This document shows, in pieces, positions 53,150 through 62,127 of a DNA stretch of 64,000 nt (positions are counted from its first letter, which is position 1; each line of letters starts with the position of its first letter). Under the pieces are notes generated by a model. It searched no databases. It was not told where the DNA came from and was given only the letters and a program-made list of their open reading frames with translations. Position numbers and translations under genes: made by a program. Source of the DNA: Acidihalobacter_A sp037381185. GTDB taxonomy: Bacteria; Pseudomonadota; Gammaproteobacteria; DSM-5130; Acidihalobacteraceae. The stretch lies in the NCBI RefSeq assembly GCF_037381185.1, contig NZ_JARRQY010000034.1, positions 28,542 through 92,541 on the forward strand. The letters run 5' to 3'.

Positions 53150-55840
53150 ATGCCCATGCCCAAACCCGCCCTGATCCTCGTCGACGGTTCCTCCTATCTT
53201 TACCGCGCCTTCCACGCCCTGCCGCCGCTGACCAACGCACACGGCGAGCCCACCGGCGCGATCTACGGCGTGATCAACATGCTGCGCCGTCTGCTCAAGG
53301 ACTACGCCCCCGAGCACATCGCCGTGGTGTTCGACGCCAAGGGCAAGACCTTCCGCGACGAAATGTACGCCGACTACAAGGCCAACCGCCCACCGATGCC
53401 GGACGACCTCGCCGCGCAAATCGAACCGCTGCATGCCCTGATCAAGGCCATGGGACTGCCGATGCTTGCGATCGAAGGCGTTGAGGCCGACGACGTCATC
53501 GGCACTCTGGCGCGCCAGGCTGCGGAGCAGGGCCGAGACGTGCTGATCTCATCCGGCGACAAGGACCTCGCGCAGTTGGTGGACGGCCACGTCACCCTGG
53601 TCAACACCATGAACAACATCACACTCGACCGCGAAGGCGTGGTCGACAAGTTCGGCGTTCCGCCCGAGCGCATCATCGACTACCTCGCGCTGGTCGGCGA
53701 CAGCGTGGACAACGTACCCGGCGTGGAAAAATGCGGCCCGAAGACGGCAGTCAAATGGCTGCAGGCCTACGACTCGCTCGACGGCATCATGGAACACGCC
53801 GGCGAAATCAAGGGCAAGGTCGGCGACAACCTGCGCGCGGCGCTGGACTGGCTGCCGCAGGCGCGTGCGCTGGTCACGGTGAAACTGGACGTGCCGCTGG
53901 CACAAGCACCCGACGACCTCGTGCCTATCGCGCCCGACACCCAGACTCTGCGCGAAATGTTCGGTCGGCTGGAATTCAACACCTGGCTCGGCGAACTCGA
54001 AGGCGGAGAGAGCACTGAACCCAAGTCCGCAGCCGGCGAGTACGAATGCGTGCTCGACGAGGCCGAGCTGACGGCCTGGATCGAACGCCTGGAACAGGCC
54101 GACGTATTCGCCTTCGACACCGAAACCACCAGCCTGGACTACATGCAGGCCCGCGTCGTCGGCCTGTCCTTCGCCGTCGAACCGGGCAAGGCAGCCTACG
54201 TGCCGCTGGCCCACGACTACCCCGGCGTGCCCCAACAACTCGAACGCGAAGCGGTGCTCGAACGCCTGCGCCCGCTGCTGGAGAATCCGTCACGCGGCAA
54301 GCTGGGCCACCACCTCAAGTACGACCGCAACGTGCTCGCCAACCACGGCATCACGCTCGAGGGCATTCGCCACGACACCATGCTCGAGTCCTACGTGCTC
54401 GACGCCACGGCCAACCGCCACGACCTCGACACGCTGTGCTCCGCCCACCTCGACCACCAGAACATTCATTACGAGGACGTCGCCGGCAAGGGTGCCAAGC
54501 AGATCCCGTTCAGCGCCGTCAGCATCGAGGACGCCACTCCCTACGCGGCCGAGGACGCAGACATGACGCTGCGCCTGCATCGCCTGTTCTGGCCGCGTCT
54601 GGAAGCCGAACCGGGGCTGCACGCAATCTATGAGGATCTCGAGATCCCGCTGTTGCGCGTGCTCTCGCGCATGGAGCGCAACGGCGTGCGCATCGACGCC
54701 GAGCGGCTGCGCACGCAGAGCGCGGCGCTGGCCGCGCGCATGTCCGCCGTGGAACGCCAGACGCGGGAAATCGCCGACTGCGCCTTCAATCTCGGTTCGC
54801 CGAAACAGATTCAGGACGTGCTCTACAACCGCCTCAACCTGCCCGTGCTGCGCAAGACGCCCAAGGGCCAACCGTCCACCGCCGAAGACGTACTCGAGGA
54901 ACTTGCCGCACAGCACGAGCTGCCGCGCCTGATTCTCGAACACCGCGGCCTGGCCAAGCTCAAGTCCACCTACACCGACCGCCTGCCGGAACGCATCGAC
55001 CCGGACACCGGCCGGGTGCACACCTCGTATCACCAGGCGGTCGCCTCCACCGGCCGCCTGTCCTCATCCGATCCCAACCTGCAGAACATCCCGGTGCGCA
55101 ACGAAGAGGGGCGGCGCATCCGCCAGGCCTTTGTCGCCGAACCCGGCCACTGCCTGATCGCCGCCGACTACTCGCAGATCGAACTGCGCATCATGGCCCA
55201 CCTGTCGGCCGACGACGGCCTGCTGCGCGCCTTCGCCGAAGGGCAGGACATTCATCGCGCCACTGCCGCGGAAGTCTTCGGCACCGCGCTAGAGGACGTC
55301 AGCTCCGAACAGCGCCGCGCCGCCAAGGCGATCAACTTCGGCCTGATCTACGGCATGTCCGCCTTCGGCCTGGGGCGCCAGCTCGACATCGGCCGCGCCG
55401 AGGCGCAGGACTACGTCGACCGCTATTTCGCCCGCTACCCCGGCGTGCGCGAGTACATGGACAGCACGCGCGAGCGGGCCAGGGCGGAGGGCTACGTGGA
55501 AACGATCTTCGGCCGCCGGCTCTACCTGCCCGACATCAACGCCCGCAACGGCCAGCTGCGCGCGCAGGCCGAACGCGTGGCAATCAACGCACCGATGCAG
55601 GGCAGCGCCGCCGACATCATCAAGCGCGCCATGATCCGCGTCGACCACTGGATCGAAACACAAGCGCCGGAGGTGCGCCTGATCATGCAGGTGCACGACG
55701 AACTCGTGCTGGAAGTGCCCGAGCAACAGGTCGGCGACACGCGCGAGACCCTGCGCAGCCACATGGAAGGCGCCGCCGAACTCTCGGTACCGCTGCTGGT
55801 CGACATCGGCATGGGCCAGGACTGGGACGCCGCACACTGA
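53150..55840 (+). CDS. polA: DNA polymerase I
   Basis: 896 residues (ATG 53150 or 53156). N-terminal 5'-3' exonuclease (LILVDGSSYLYRAFHAL; DDVIGTLA), 3'-5' exonuclease with intact DFDTETT-type motif (FAFDTETTSLDY, ~322) and polymerase domain (DYSQIELRIMAHLS, RRAAKAINFGLIYG, VHDELVLEVPE). Okazaki-fragment processing and repair. The region behind it encodes two small RNAs. Confidence 0.97.
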   Translation: MPMPKPALILVDGSSYLYRAFHALPPLTNAHGEPTGAIYGVINMLRRLLKDYAPEHIAVVFDAKGKTFRDEMYADYKANRPPMPDDLAAQIEPLHALIKAMGLPMLAIEGVEADDVIGTLARQAAEQGRDVLISSGDKDLAQLVDGHVTLVNTMNNITLDREGVVDKFGVPPERIIDYLALVGDSVDNVPGVEKCGPKTAVKWLQAYDSLDGIMEHAGEIKGKVGDNLRAALDWLPQARALVTVKLDVPLAQAPDDLVPIAPDTQTLREMFGRLEFNTWLGELEGGESTEPKSAAGEYECVLDEAELTAWIERLEQADVFAFDTETTSLDYMQARVVGLSFAVEPGKAAYVPLAHDYPGVPQQLEREAVLERLRPLLENPSRGKLGHHLKYDRNVLANHGITLEGIRHDTMLESYVLDATANRHDLDTLCSAHLDHQNIHYEDVAGKGAKQIPFSAVSIEDATPYAAEDADMTLRLHRLFWPRLEAEPGLHAIYEDLEIPLLRVLSRMERNGVRIDAERLRTQSAALAARMSAVERQTREIADCAFNLGSPKQIQDVLYNRLNLPVLRKTPKGQPSTAEDVLEELAAQHELPRLILEHRGLAKLKSTYTDRLPERIDPDTGRVHTSYHQAVASTGRLSSSDPNLQNIPVRNEEGRRIRQAFVAEPGHCLIAADYSQIELRIMAHLSADDGLLRAFAEGQDIHRATAAEVFGTALEDVSSEQRRAAKAINFGLIYGMSAFGLGRQLDIGRAEAQDYVDRYFARYPGVREYMDSTRERARAEGYVETIFGRRLYLPDINARNGQLRAQAERVAINAPMQGSAADIIKRAMIRVDHWIETQAPEVRLIMQVHDELVLEVPEQQVGDTRETLRSHMEGAAELSVPLLVDIGMGQDWDAAH

Positions 55841-55909
55841 AGGCGCCACGGTCCCACCGCAGAGTGTTTCGAGGCAATCGCCCGCTTTACATAACTTTAC
55901 CTCGCCGGC

Positions 55910-55937
55910 GGAACTCTCCGCCCTGCAGAGGCTCCAA
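55910..55937 (+). promoter_or_regulatory. Sigma-E (RpoE/AlgU)-like promoter of small RNA 1
   Basis: GGAACTC (55910-55916), a 16-base spacer, then TCCAA (55933-55937), close to the GGAACTT-N16-TCNAA consensus. It ends 6 bases before the first base of the conserved RNA segment. Confidence 0.6.
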
Positions 55938-55943
55938 TCCATT

Positions 55944-56052
55944 GAGCGCTTAGCCCGGCGCTCCCCGCCGTTCCCCCCCTTGGCGGGTTTCGACTTGTCT
56001 CCCCCCTTCAAGTCGATACTTCTGCCCCGGCCTTGTGCCGGGGCTTCTTTAT
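55944..56052 (+). ncRNA. C-rich-loop small RNA 1 downstream of polA
   Basis: Inferred ~108-base RNA with four stems. Stem A GAGCGC/GCGCTC (55944-55963). Stem B CCCGCC/GGCGGG (55964-55987) with a loop of seven C. Stem C CGACTTG/CAAGTCG (55991-56015) with loop TCTCCCCCCTT. Terminator CCCCGGC/GCCGGGG (56025-56043) followed by CTTCTTTA. A second copy lies 192 bases on, almost identical through stem C and with a different terminator sequence that keeps the fold. C-rich loops suggest pairing with Shine-Dalgarno regions, as in sX13 and RsaE. Spot 42, ErsA and sX13 genes are also linked to polA. Expression is unproven. Confidence 0.75.
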
Positions 56053-56101
56053 GCCCCACGCCCCCGGTTCAAACGTCCCGCAAAAAAATTTCGGGACTTG
56101 G

Positions 56102-56129
56102 TGAACCTTTTCCGAAACCGCCGGTCTTA
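56102..56129 (+). promoter_or_regulatory. Sigma-E-like promoter of small RNA 2
   Basis: TGAACCT (56102-56108), 16-base spacer, TCTTA (56125-56129). The distance from this -10 to the RNA segment is the same as in copy 1 (11 bases from its first base). Weaker match than copy 1. A separate stem GTCCCG/CGGGAC (56075-56097) with an A-rich loop lies just upstream. Confidence 0.5.
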
Positions 56130-56135
56130 CTTGAT

Positions 56136-56243
56136 GAGCGCTTAGCCCGGCGCTCCCCGCCGTCCCCCCTTGGCGGGTTTCGACTTGTCTCCCCCCTTCA
56201 AGTCGAAGAACTTACCCCGGCGTTTTCGCCGGGGTATTCTTTT
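56136..56243 (+). ncRNA. C-rich-loop small RNA 2 downstream of polA
   Basis: Second copy of the RNA at 55944. Stem A 56136-56155; stem B 56156-56177 (loop of six C); stem C 56181-56205 (same C-rich loop); terminator CCCCGGCG/CGCCGGGG with TTTT loop (56215-56234) followed by TATTCTTTT. Bases 56136-56205 match copy 1 apart from the length of one C/T run, while terminators differ in sequence, a pattern of selection on structure. Convergent with the cardiolipin synthase gene; the terminator ends 39 bases before that gene's stop. Confidence 0.75.
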
Positions 56244-56281
56244 GCCCGCTTCCCGACCTTCGGCGCTACTGTTAGCGCGGC

Positions 56282-57718
56282 CTAGAGCACAGCCCCCAGC
56301 AGACCGGCCGCGTTGAAATACAGCCGCTTCGGCCAGGACAAACGCCCCCACTGCGCCTGCAGCACCGTATCCGAGGCCGCAATGTACTCCCCTTGCAAGG
56401 TCCGCAGCTGGCGGGTAAAGCCGTCGTCGTAGACGATCAGGGACAGCTCGAAATTGAGTTCGAAACTGCGCCGATCCAGATTCGCCGAGCCGAGGATGCT
56501 CAGGCGCCGGTCGACCGAGAGCGTCTTCGCATGCAGCAGCCCGTCGCGGTACTCGCGGATACAAACGCCGCTGTCGAGAAAATCGGCATAGTAACCGCGG
56601 CTGGCGGCGGCCACGAGCTGCGAATCGTTGCGCGCAGGCACCACCAGGCTGACCCGGGTCCCACACTGTGCCGCAGCGTGGATAGCCGCCGCCGTACCCT
56701 CGTCGGGGACGAGATAGGGGGAGGTGATCACCACCTCCTCGCGCCCCAGGTGCAACGCCGCCTGCTGCACCTGGCGCATGGCATAGTTGTAGGACATCGG
56801 CCCGGTGCCGATCACCTGCACGTCCACACCGCCGGCCTGCGGCTCCGGCAGCACCGCCAGCACCTCGCCCAGCCAGTCGTTGGCGTCTAGGTACCAGTCC
56901 TCGATGAACAGGCGCTGCAGATCCCACACCACCGGCCCGTGCACGCGCACCGTCGCATCGACCCAGGGTGCGTAGCTGGCCTTGGGGGCGAATGCCGCGT
57001 CCGCGATGTTCTGGCTGCCCGTGTAGGCGATACGCCCGTCGATGATCGCCAGCTTGCGGTGATTGCGCACATCGAGCCGTGCGAACAGCGCGCGCAAGGG
57101 ATTCACCGGCAGTGCTGCGCGCACCTGCACACCGGCGGCCTCCATGCGTCCGCGCAGGACCGAACGCAGAAAGTGTTTGGAACCGACCGCGTCGACCAGC
57201 ACCCGGCACACCACGCCGCGGGCCGAAGCCCGCTCCAGCGCCTCGGCCACGGCACGGCCTGAGGAATCCGTCAGATAGATATAGGAGAGCAGGTGACAAT
57301 GCTGCTGCGCCGTTTCGATATCCGCGACCAGGGCCTCGATCATGCGCGCCGAATCGCTCAGCAGGTGCAGCACGTTGCCGCGCCGGGCCGGCGTTCCGCC
57401 GACCGATTCGGCGAGATTGGCAATCGGCCGGTGATCCGCCGCCAGATCCGCGGCATGATCCGCATGGGGCTCCTCCAGCAGCTTCGCCTGCCAGCGGCGC
57501 AGACGCTGATGACGCCGCAGGCGGCGCCGGCCCAGACGTACCTCGCCGAACATGAAATACAGAATCGGCCCGCCCACGGGCACCAGCATCACTACCACGA
57601 TCCACGCCAGGCGGGCGGTCGGCTCGGCGTGGCGTCGCAGCAGAATGCGCACGACGACGAACAGGCGTATCAGCAGCTCAAGAGCGACTGCGAACGAGGG
57701 CAAAAGCTCCCCGGACAT
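56282..57718 (-). CDS. cls: Cardiolipin synthase (phospholipase D family)
   Basis: 478 residues from ATG 57718 (MSGELLPSFAVALELL). Two N-terminal membrane segments (residues ~5-22 and 33-55, the second ending VPVGGPILYFMFGE), then two PLD domains with HKD motifs NHRKLAIIDGRIAYTGSQN (~216) and LLHAKTLSVDRRLSILGS (~397). Joins two phosphatidylglycerols. Upstream in-frame sequence to 58171 is unlikely to be translated because it runs through a repeat-bearing spacer. Confidence 0.93.
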   Translation of the reverse strand: MSGELLPSFAVALELLIRLFVVVRILLRRHAEPTARLAWIVVVMLVPVGGPILYFMFGEVRLGRRRLRRHQRLRRWQAKLLEEPHADHAADLAADHRPIANLAESVGGTPARRGNVLHLLSDSARMIEALVADIETAQQHCHLLSYIYLTDSSGRAVAEALERASARGVVCRVLVDAVGSKHFLRSVLRGRMEAAGVQVRAALPVNPLRALFARLDVRNHRKLAIIDGRIAYTGSQNIADAAFAPKASYAPWVDATVRVHGPVVWDLQRLFIEDWYLDANDWLGEVLAVLPEPQAGGVDVQVIGTGPMSYNYAMRQVQQAALHLGREEVVITSPYLVPDEGTAAAIHAAAQCGTRVSLVVPARNDSQLVAAASRGYYADFLDSGVCIREYRDGLLHAKTLSVDRRLSILGSANLDRRSFELNFELSLIVYDDGFTRQLRTLQGEYIAASDTVLQAQWGRLSWPKRLYFNAAGLLGAVL

Positions 57719-57720
57719 GC

Positions 57721-57732
57721 GGAGGCGCCTCC
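57721..57732 (-). promoter_or_regulatory. Shine-Dalgarno of cls inside a 12-bp palindrome
   Basis: GGAGGCGCCTCC is its own reverse complement and supplies the only good SD for ATG 57718. In RNA it could form homodimers, or its CCTCC could mask the GGAGG of another copy. Confidence 0.45.
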
Positions 57733-58074
57733 TTTTCAGATCATCGGCCCGAAGCCGTAGAGGGAACAGTTTGCCATAGCGCCCTGAAATTGGTTGGAGA
57801 GTTGTTCTTGAGTCCCAATCGATCCCCCCGCTGTCTCCTGCGCGCGTCGGACTGCGTTTCGAGGACACTCTCGTCGAGAGACGGGCGTTCTCCCCCCGGC
57901 GCGAAAACAAGGAACGCACGGCGCATGCCGAACAAATCGGCCGGGGCACGTCTAATGGGTGAGCGCTCTGAAATGCAAGGCGCAACGCCCACGGCCGATC
58001 AGGTCGATGGCGAGCGCCTCGCAGCCCGGCAGACAGCCCGCGGAGCCATTCAATCACGGTATACTGCCCCGCCC
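57733..58074. other. Spacer between divergent cls and GT83 genes with a dispersed-repeat copy
   Basis: 342 bases, no supported gene. 57930-57952 (GAACAAATCGGCCGGGGC and following) matches the 45-bp unit at 27491. TATACT at 58059-58064 could be a -10 for the downstream operon. Confidence 0.5.
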
Positions 58075-59754
58075 ATGACCTCCGCCCCCGCATCCAAGCG
58101 CTCCGCCCTTTTACTGCTGGGCCTGTTCCTGCTCGCCTGCCTGGCTTTCGCGCCCGGTATCGGCCAACCAACCGGTGTCACCACCAAGGACGAGTACTTC
58201 CTTGGCCTGCGCACGCCGATGTGCATCGTCGAACACGGCGACTGGCTGGTGCCCTGCCTGGACGGCCACGCGCGCCTCAACAAGCCGCCGCTGCTGTACT
58301 GGCTCACAGCCGTCAGCTATCGCGCATTCGGAGTCTCGCTGCTCAGCGCGCGCGGCGTCGCGGTCGCCTTCGGCGCGCTATTCGTGCTGGCCACCGCGCT
58401 CATCGCCTGGGAACTGACCGGCGACCGGCGCCGCAGCCTGCTCGCGGGCCTGGTGCTGATGTCCATCGCGAGCATCGCCATCGGCAGCCGTATGCTGCTG
58501 CTGGACATACCCACCGCAGCATTCAGCGCGCTCGCCTTCTACGCCATCCTGCGCTGGCTGCGCACCGGCTCGCACTGGCTACTGCCGCCCATCGCGGTAC
58601 TGTTGGCCGCGGGTTTTCTGATCAAGGGCCCCATCGTTCTCGTGCTCAGCGGCGCCGGCATCCTCGCGCTGCTGTTCACCTCCGCCGGCGCCAGACAACG
58701 CCTGCGCGAAAGCTGGCCGGCCGTGACGCTGACCTTCTGCGGGTTTCTGGCTCTGGCGCTGCCCTGGTTCGTCTACGTGCACACCATGCTTCCGGGAACG
58801 TCCGACCATACGCTGAGCACCGAGCTGCGCGCGCGCGACTTCCTCCAGTTCTCGCTGCAGCCGCTCGCCGGCCTGCTGGTGCTCGGCCTGCCATGGTCGT
58901 TTCTCGCCCTGCTGCTCGCCGCCCGCAGCGACTGGCGCGCGCGCATGCCTCATCTGGGCTTTCTGCTGCTGTGGCTGATCATCACGGTCGCGCCGTTCTT
59001 TCTGATCAAGACCTTCGGACGCTACCTCTACGCCTCGCTGATACCGCTGTCCATCATCGCTGCGCACCTGCTCGACCAGCCCATGCCGCGCCTCGGTCGC
59101 CTGACCGCGTGGCTCGGTCTGCTGCTGGCCGGCGCCGTCGCCGGGCTGGTGGTGTTCGCCGCCGGCTGGTTCCGTGGCGTGGATTTCGCCATCGCGCTGG
59201 GCGGCTTGACCTGGGCACTGTTCGTGTACGTCTGGTGGCGTGCGGACAATGCCATTGCCATGGCGGCAAGTTCCGCGCTGCTGTGGGCGGTGGTCATGGG
59301 GCTGGTCTATCCGCGGCTCGGCCTGAACGCCATTCCGCCTCAGATCGTGCAGATGACGCGCAACAGCCCGGTGGTGATGTACGACGGACCGCAACCGGCG
59401 CTGCTGCCCGCCGTACTCGGGCGCATGCTGTGGCAGACCGACAGCCGGTGGCGTCTGCCGCCCGCGCTCGAGGGCCACTGCGGCAGCTTCCTGGTCGTCG
59501 CCGCAGCGCAAAAAGTGGACAGCATGCGTAGCTCGATGGCGGCGCATGGTCTGAGCGCCTCCCCGGTGGCCCAATACCGCACGCTCACCTCGCGCGTGTC
59601 CTGGGTGCACATGGGCCGCACCGGCCTGAGTCGGAGCGAAGTCCTGGCCGCCCTCGCGCGGCACGACCTCGATGCTCTGGCTCCGCGTATCGACGTGTTC
59701 CGCGCCGGTTACCAACGCTGCACCACCGCGCCCGGAGTCAAGCATGGCGGCTGA
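58075..59754 (+). CDS. ArnT-like GT83 glycosyltransferase
   Basis: 559 residues from ATG 58075 (MTSAPASKRSALLLLGLF). Multi-pass membrane GT-C enzyme. The first periplasmic loop has KDEYFLGLRTPMCIVEHGDWLVP, with the acidic catalytic position, and LNKPPLLYWLTAVSYRAFG, the conserved K-P-P-L-x-Y-W box of ArnT/PMT relatives. Transfers a sugar from undecaprenyl phosphate to a lipid A or glycan acceptor; sugar unknown. Overlaps the next gene by 11 bases. Confidence 0.88.
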   Translation: MTSAPASKRSALLLLGLFLLACLAFAPGIGQPTGVTTKDEYFLGLRTPMCIVEHGDWLVPCLDGHARLNKPPLLYWLTAVSYRAFGVSLLSARGVAVAFGALFVLATALIAWELTGDRRRSLLAGLVLMSIASIAIGSRMLLLDIPTAAFSALAFYAILRWLRTGSHWLLPPIAVLLAAGFLIKGPIVLVLSGAGILALLFTSAGARQRLRESWPAVTLTFCGFLALALPWFVYVHTMLPGTSDHTLSTELRARDFLQFSLQPLAGLLVLGLPWSFLALLLAARSDWRARMPHLGFLLLWLIITVAPFFLIKTFGRYLYASLIPLSIIAAHLLDQPMPRLGRLTAWLGLLLAGAVAGLVVFAAGWFRGVDFAIALGGLTWALFVYVWWRADNAIAMAASSALLWAVVMGLVYPRLGLNAIPPQIVQMTRNSPVVMYDGPQPALLPAVLGRMLWQTDSRWRLPPALEGHCGSFLVVAAAQKVDSMRSSMAAHGLSASPVAQYRTLTSRVSWVHMGRTGLSRSEVLAALARHDLDALAPRIDVFRAGYQRCTTAPGVKHGG

Positions 59755-60955
59755 ACGGCCGTTGCTGCGGGTATTCGGCCTGCTGGCGGTCGCGGCAGTG
59801 CTGACCGTCGCAGCGCTACGCGGCGCAGACCTCGCACCGCCGCGTTTCGCACTACCGCTGACCCAGGGCAGCGCCGGCACCCAGCCGCAGTTCTCGCAGC
59901 AACTGCTGCCCGCCCGCGCCGTCGCGCCCAGCGTGCACTCGGCAACCGTGGTGGCGCTACCCGGCGGCGATCTGCTGGCCGCCTGGTTCGGCGGCTCGCA
60001 CGAAGGCGCACGCGACGTACGCATCTACCTCTCGCGCGAACACGACGGACAATGGAGCCGTCCACGAGCGGTCGCCGGGCGGCTCTCCACCCAGCGCGAC
60101 ACGCTGCGCTTCACCCGCATGACCGGGAATCCGGTGTTGTTCTTCGGCGGCGACGGGCGCCTCTACCTGATCTACGTCACCGTCTCGATCGGCGGCTGGG
60201 CCGGCAGCGCTCTCAACGAAATGGTCTCCAGCGACGACGGCGCGCACTGGAGTCCGGCACGTCGCCTGATCACCACGCCGATGTTCAACATCTCCACCCT
60301 GGTCAGGGAGAACCCGGTACCCCTGACCGACGGCAGCGTAGCGCTGCCGGTATACAACGAGTCGATGGGCATGTTCGGCGAATGGCTGCGTCTGGGCCCC
60401 CACGGCCGACTGCTGCACCGCTACCGCATCGACTCCGGCACCGACTCGCTACAGCCGGCGCTGGTGCCGGTCGGCCCCATGCAGGCCTTCGCCTACATGC
60501 GTTACGCCGGATCGGCGCCCAACCGCATCCTGATGAGCGGCACGCGCGACGGTGGCCGCACCTGGAGCGCGCCGCAGCGCCTCAAGCTGTCCAACCCCAA
60601 TTCCGCCGTGGCTGCGCTGCGCCTGAGCAACGGGCAGATTCTGATGGCCTACAATCCCGAGCCGGCCAACCGCAACGTGCTGGCGCTGGCCCTGTCCGAC
60701 GACGGCATCCATTTCACCCGGGTCGCCACGCTCGCCTCCAGTCCGAACCACGAGGCCGAGTTTTCCTATCCCTACATGATCCAGCGCGGCGGACGCGTCG
60801 ACATCGTCTACACCTGGTGGCGACGGCGTATCGCGCACGCCGCGTTCAACGTCGCCTGGCTGGAAGCCCAGGCCCGCGCCGCGCGCAAGGACCCGGCCGC
60901 TGCGTTGAAGCCGCTTGCCGACTGGCCGGCTCCGGAGAACGGCGATGGGCATTGA
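59744..60955 (+). CDS. Sialidase-fold (BNR repeat) exported protein
   Basis: 403 residues from ATG 59744. N-terminal membrane anchor (LLRVFGLLAVAAVLTVAAL), then a six-bladed propeller with Asp boxes SSDDGAHWSP (~163), SGTRDGGRTWSAP (~266) and LSDDGIHFTR. True sialidase activity is doubtful; such proteins next to ArnT-like enzymes may act on or bind surface glycans. Overlaps the following gene by 11 bases. Confidence 0.82.
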   Translation: MAAERPLLRVFGLLAVAAVLTVAALRGADLAPPRFALPLTQGSAGTQPQFSQQLLPARAVAPSVHSATVVALPGGDLLAAWFGGSHEGARDVRIYLSREHDGQWSRPRAVAGRLSTQRDTLRFTRMTGNPVLFFGGDGRLYLIYVTVSIGGWAGSALNEMVSSDDGAHWSPARRLITTPMFNISTLVRENPVPLTDGSVALPVYNESMGMFGEWLRLGPHGRLLHRYRIDSGTDSLQPALVPVGPMQAFAYMRYAGSAPNRILMSGTRDGGRTWSAPQRLKLSNPNSAVAALRLSNGQILMAYNPEPANRNVLALALSDDGIHFTRVATLASSPNHEAEFSYPYMIQRGGRVDIVYTWWRRRIAHAAFNVAWLEAQARAARKDPAAALKPLADWPAPENGDGH

Positions 60956-61595
60956 GCACCTCGCACAGCAGGCCTTCGGCCTGAGCGGGCAGGCGCTGAT
61001 CGTCGTACTCGGCATCCTGCTGCTGCCCGGTATCCGGCACCTGCCCTCGAGACTGCGCACCGGATTGACGGTCGTCGTCGCCGCGATCGTGCTGTTCGTA
61101 CCTGCCAACGGACTGATCCTGGCCGGCTACGTGCGGGGATTCTTCGGCGATTTCAGCGCGGTCAGCTGGATGGTCATGCTGGCTGCGGTGATCCGCCGCG
61201 CCGGCGGCCCCACGCTGCTCGACGCCGTCGATCGCCGCCGCCTGTGGTGGCTCGCCTCGATCGGCGGCGCGGTGCTGTATCCGATGACCGCCGGTCTGAC
61301 GGTCTTCGATCCCTACGCGCTGGGCTATCAACCGCTGGTACTGGTGATCGCACTGGTGCCGGTCATGCTCTGGTTGGCCATTGTCCGCTCGCGTCTGCTC
61401 TGGCTGCTGGCGCTGGCCGTGCTCGCCTTCGATCTGCATCTGCTGGAATCTCCCAACCTGTGGGATTATCTTCTCGATTTCTGGCTCACGCTGTACGCAT
61501 GGGGCTGGCTGATCGTGCAGATATTGCGCCTGCTCGTGCGCGGCACCGTCCATCTCTTATTCCGAAGGGGCAGAAGTGCGCGTCAGATCACTTAG
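60945..61595 (+). CDS. Polytopic membrane protein of the GT83/sialidase operon
   Basis: 216 residues from ATG 60945 (MGIEHLAQQAFGLSG). About six hydrophobic segments, short loops, no family recognised with confidence. Start/stop overlaps on both sides (11 and 20 bases) show it is translated with the sialidase-like and Slp-like genes, suggesting a common envelope function. Confidence 0.75.
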   Translation: MGIEHLAQQAFGLSGQALIVVLGILLLPGIRHLPSRLRTGLTVVVAAIVLFVPANGLILAGYVRGFFGDFSAVSWMVMLAAVIRRAGGPTLLDAVDRRRLWWLASIGGAVLYPMTAGLTVFDPYALGYQPLVLVIALVPVMLWLAIVRSRLLWLLALAVLAFDLHLLESPNLWDYLLDFWLTLYAWGWLIVQILRLLVRGTVHLLFRRGRSARQIT

Positions 61596-62127
61596 AGAAG
61601 TGCGGAGCAGGCTGTGCGGACAGACGGCCGCGATCGCCTTGGCCACCGTGTCAGCTCTCGCGCTGGGCGGCTGCGCAGGCGTGCCCTTGAAACCATCGGG
61701 CCCGTATGCCGACCTCACCCCGCAGGATGCCGTCAGGACCGACTACCTGGGTGCGCGCGTACGCTGGGGCGGAGAACTCATCACTACCGAGCCGCAAGCC
61801 GACCGCACCTGTTTCATCGTGCTGGCGCTGCCTCTATACGCCGGAGGTGAACCGCGCGAGTCGCGTTCCCGTTCGCTGGGTCGCTTCGTCGCCTGCAACT
61901 CCGGCTTCTACGATCCGGCGCTCTATGCCAAGGGACGCCTGATCACCATCGCCGGCGACATCACGCGATTCGAGACACGCAAGGTCGGCGGCTACGCCTA
62001 CCACATGCCGGTGCTCAAGGCCGGCGCTCCGCATCTGTGGCCCATCGAACCGCAGATACGCTATATCACCGTGCCCGCGGCGCCCTTGTGGTATCCCGTC
62101 TACTATCCACCGCCTCCCAAACGCTGA
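61576..62127 (+). CDS. slp: Slp-family outer-membrane lipoprotein
   Basis: 183 residues, GTG start at 61576 inside the end of the preceding gene. Signal peptide with lipobox LALGGC (Cys33). The mature part matches the Slp/YeaY family (VRWGGELI, SRSLGRFVACNSGFYDP, GRLITIAGDITRFE), linked to stationary phase and acid stress in enterics. C-terminal Pro/Tyr-rich tail PVYYPPPPKR. Its 3' end overlaps the convergent EamA gene by 25 bases. Confidence 0.88.
   Translation: MRVRSLREVRSRLCGQTAAIALATVSALALGGCAGVPLKPSGPYADLTPQDAVRTDYLGARVRWGGELITTEPQADRTCFIVLALPLYAGGEPRESRSRSLGRFVACNSGFYDPALYAKGRLITIAGDITRFETRKVGGYAYHMPVLKAGAPHLWPIEPQIRYITVPAAPLWYPVYYPPPPKR

Noticed and set aside
57719..58171. 150-residue N-terminal extension of cardiolipin synthase
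   Set aside because: The membrane-anchor start at 57718 with an adjacent SD fits the family; the extension crosses a dispersed repeat and the promoter area of the divergent operon.
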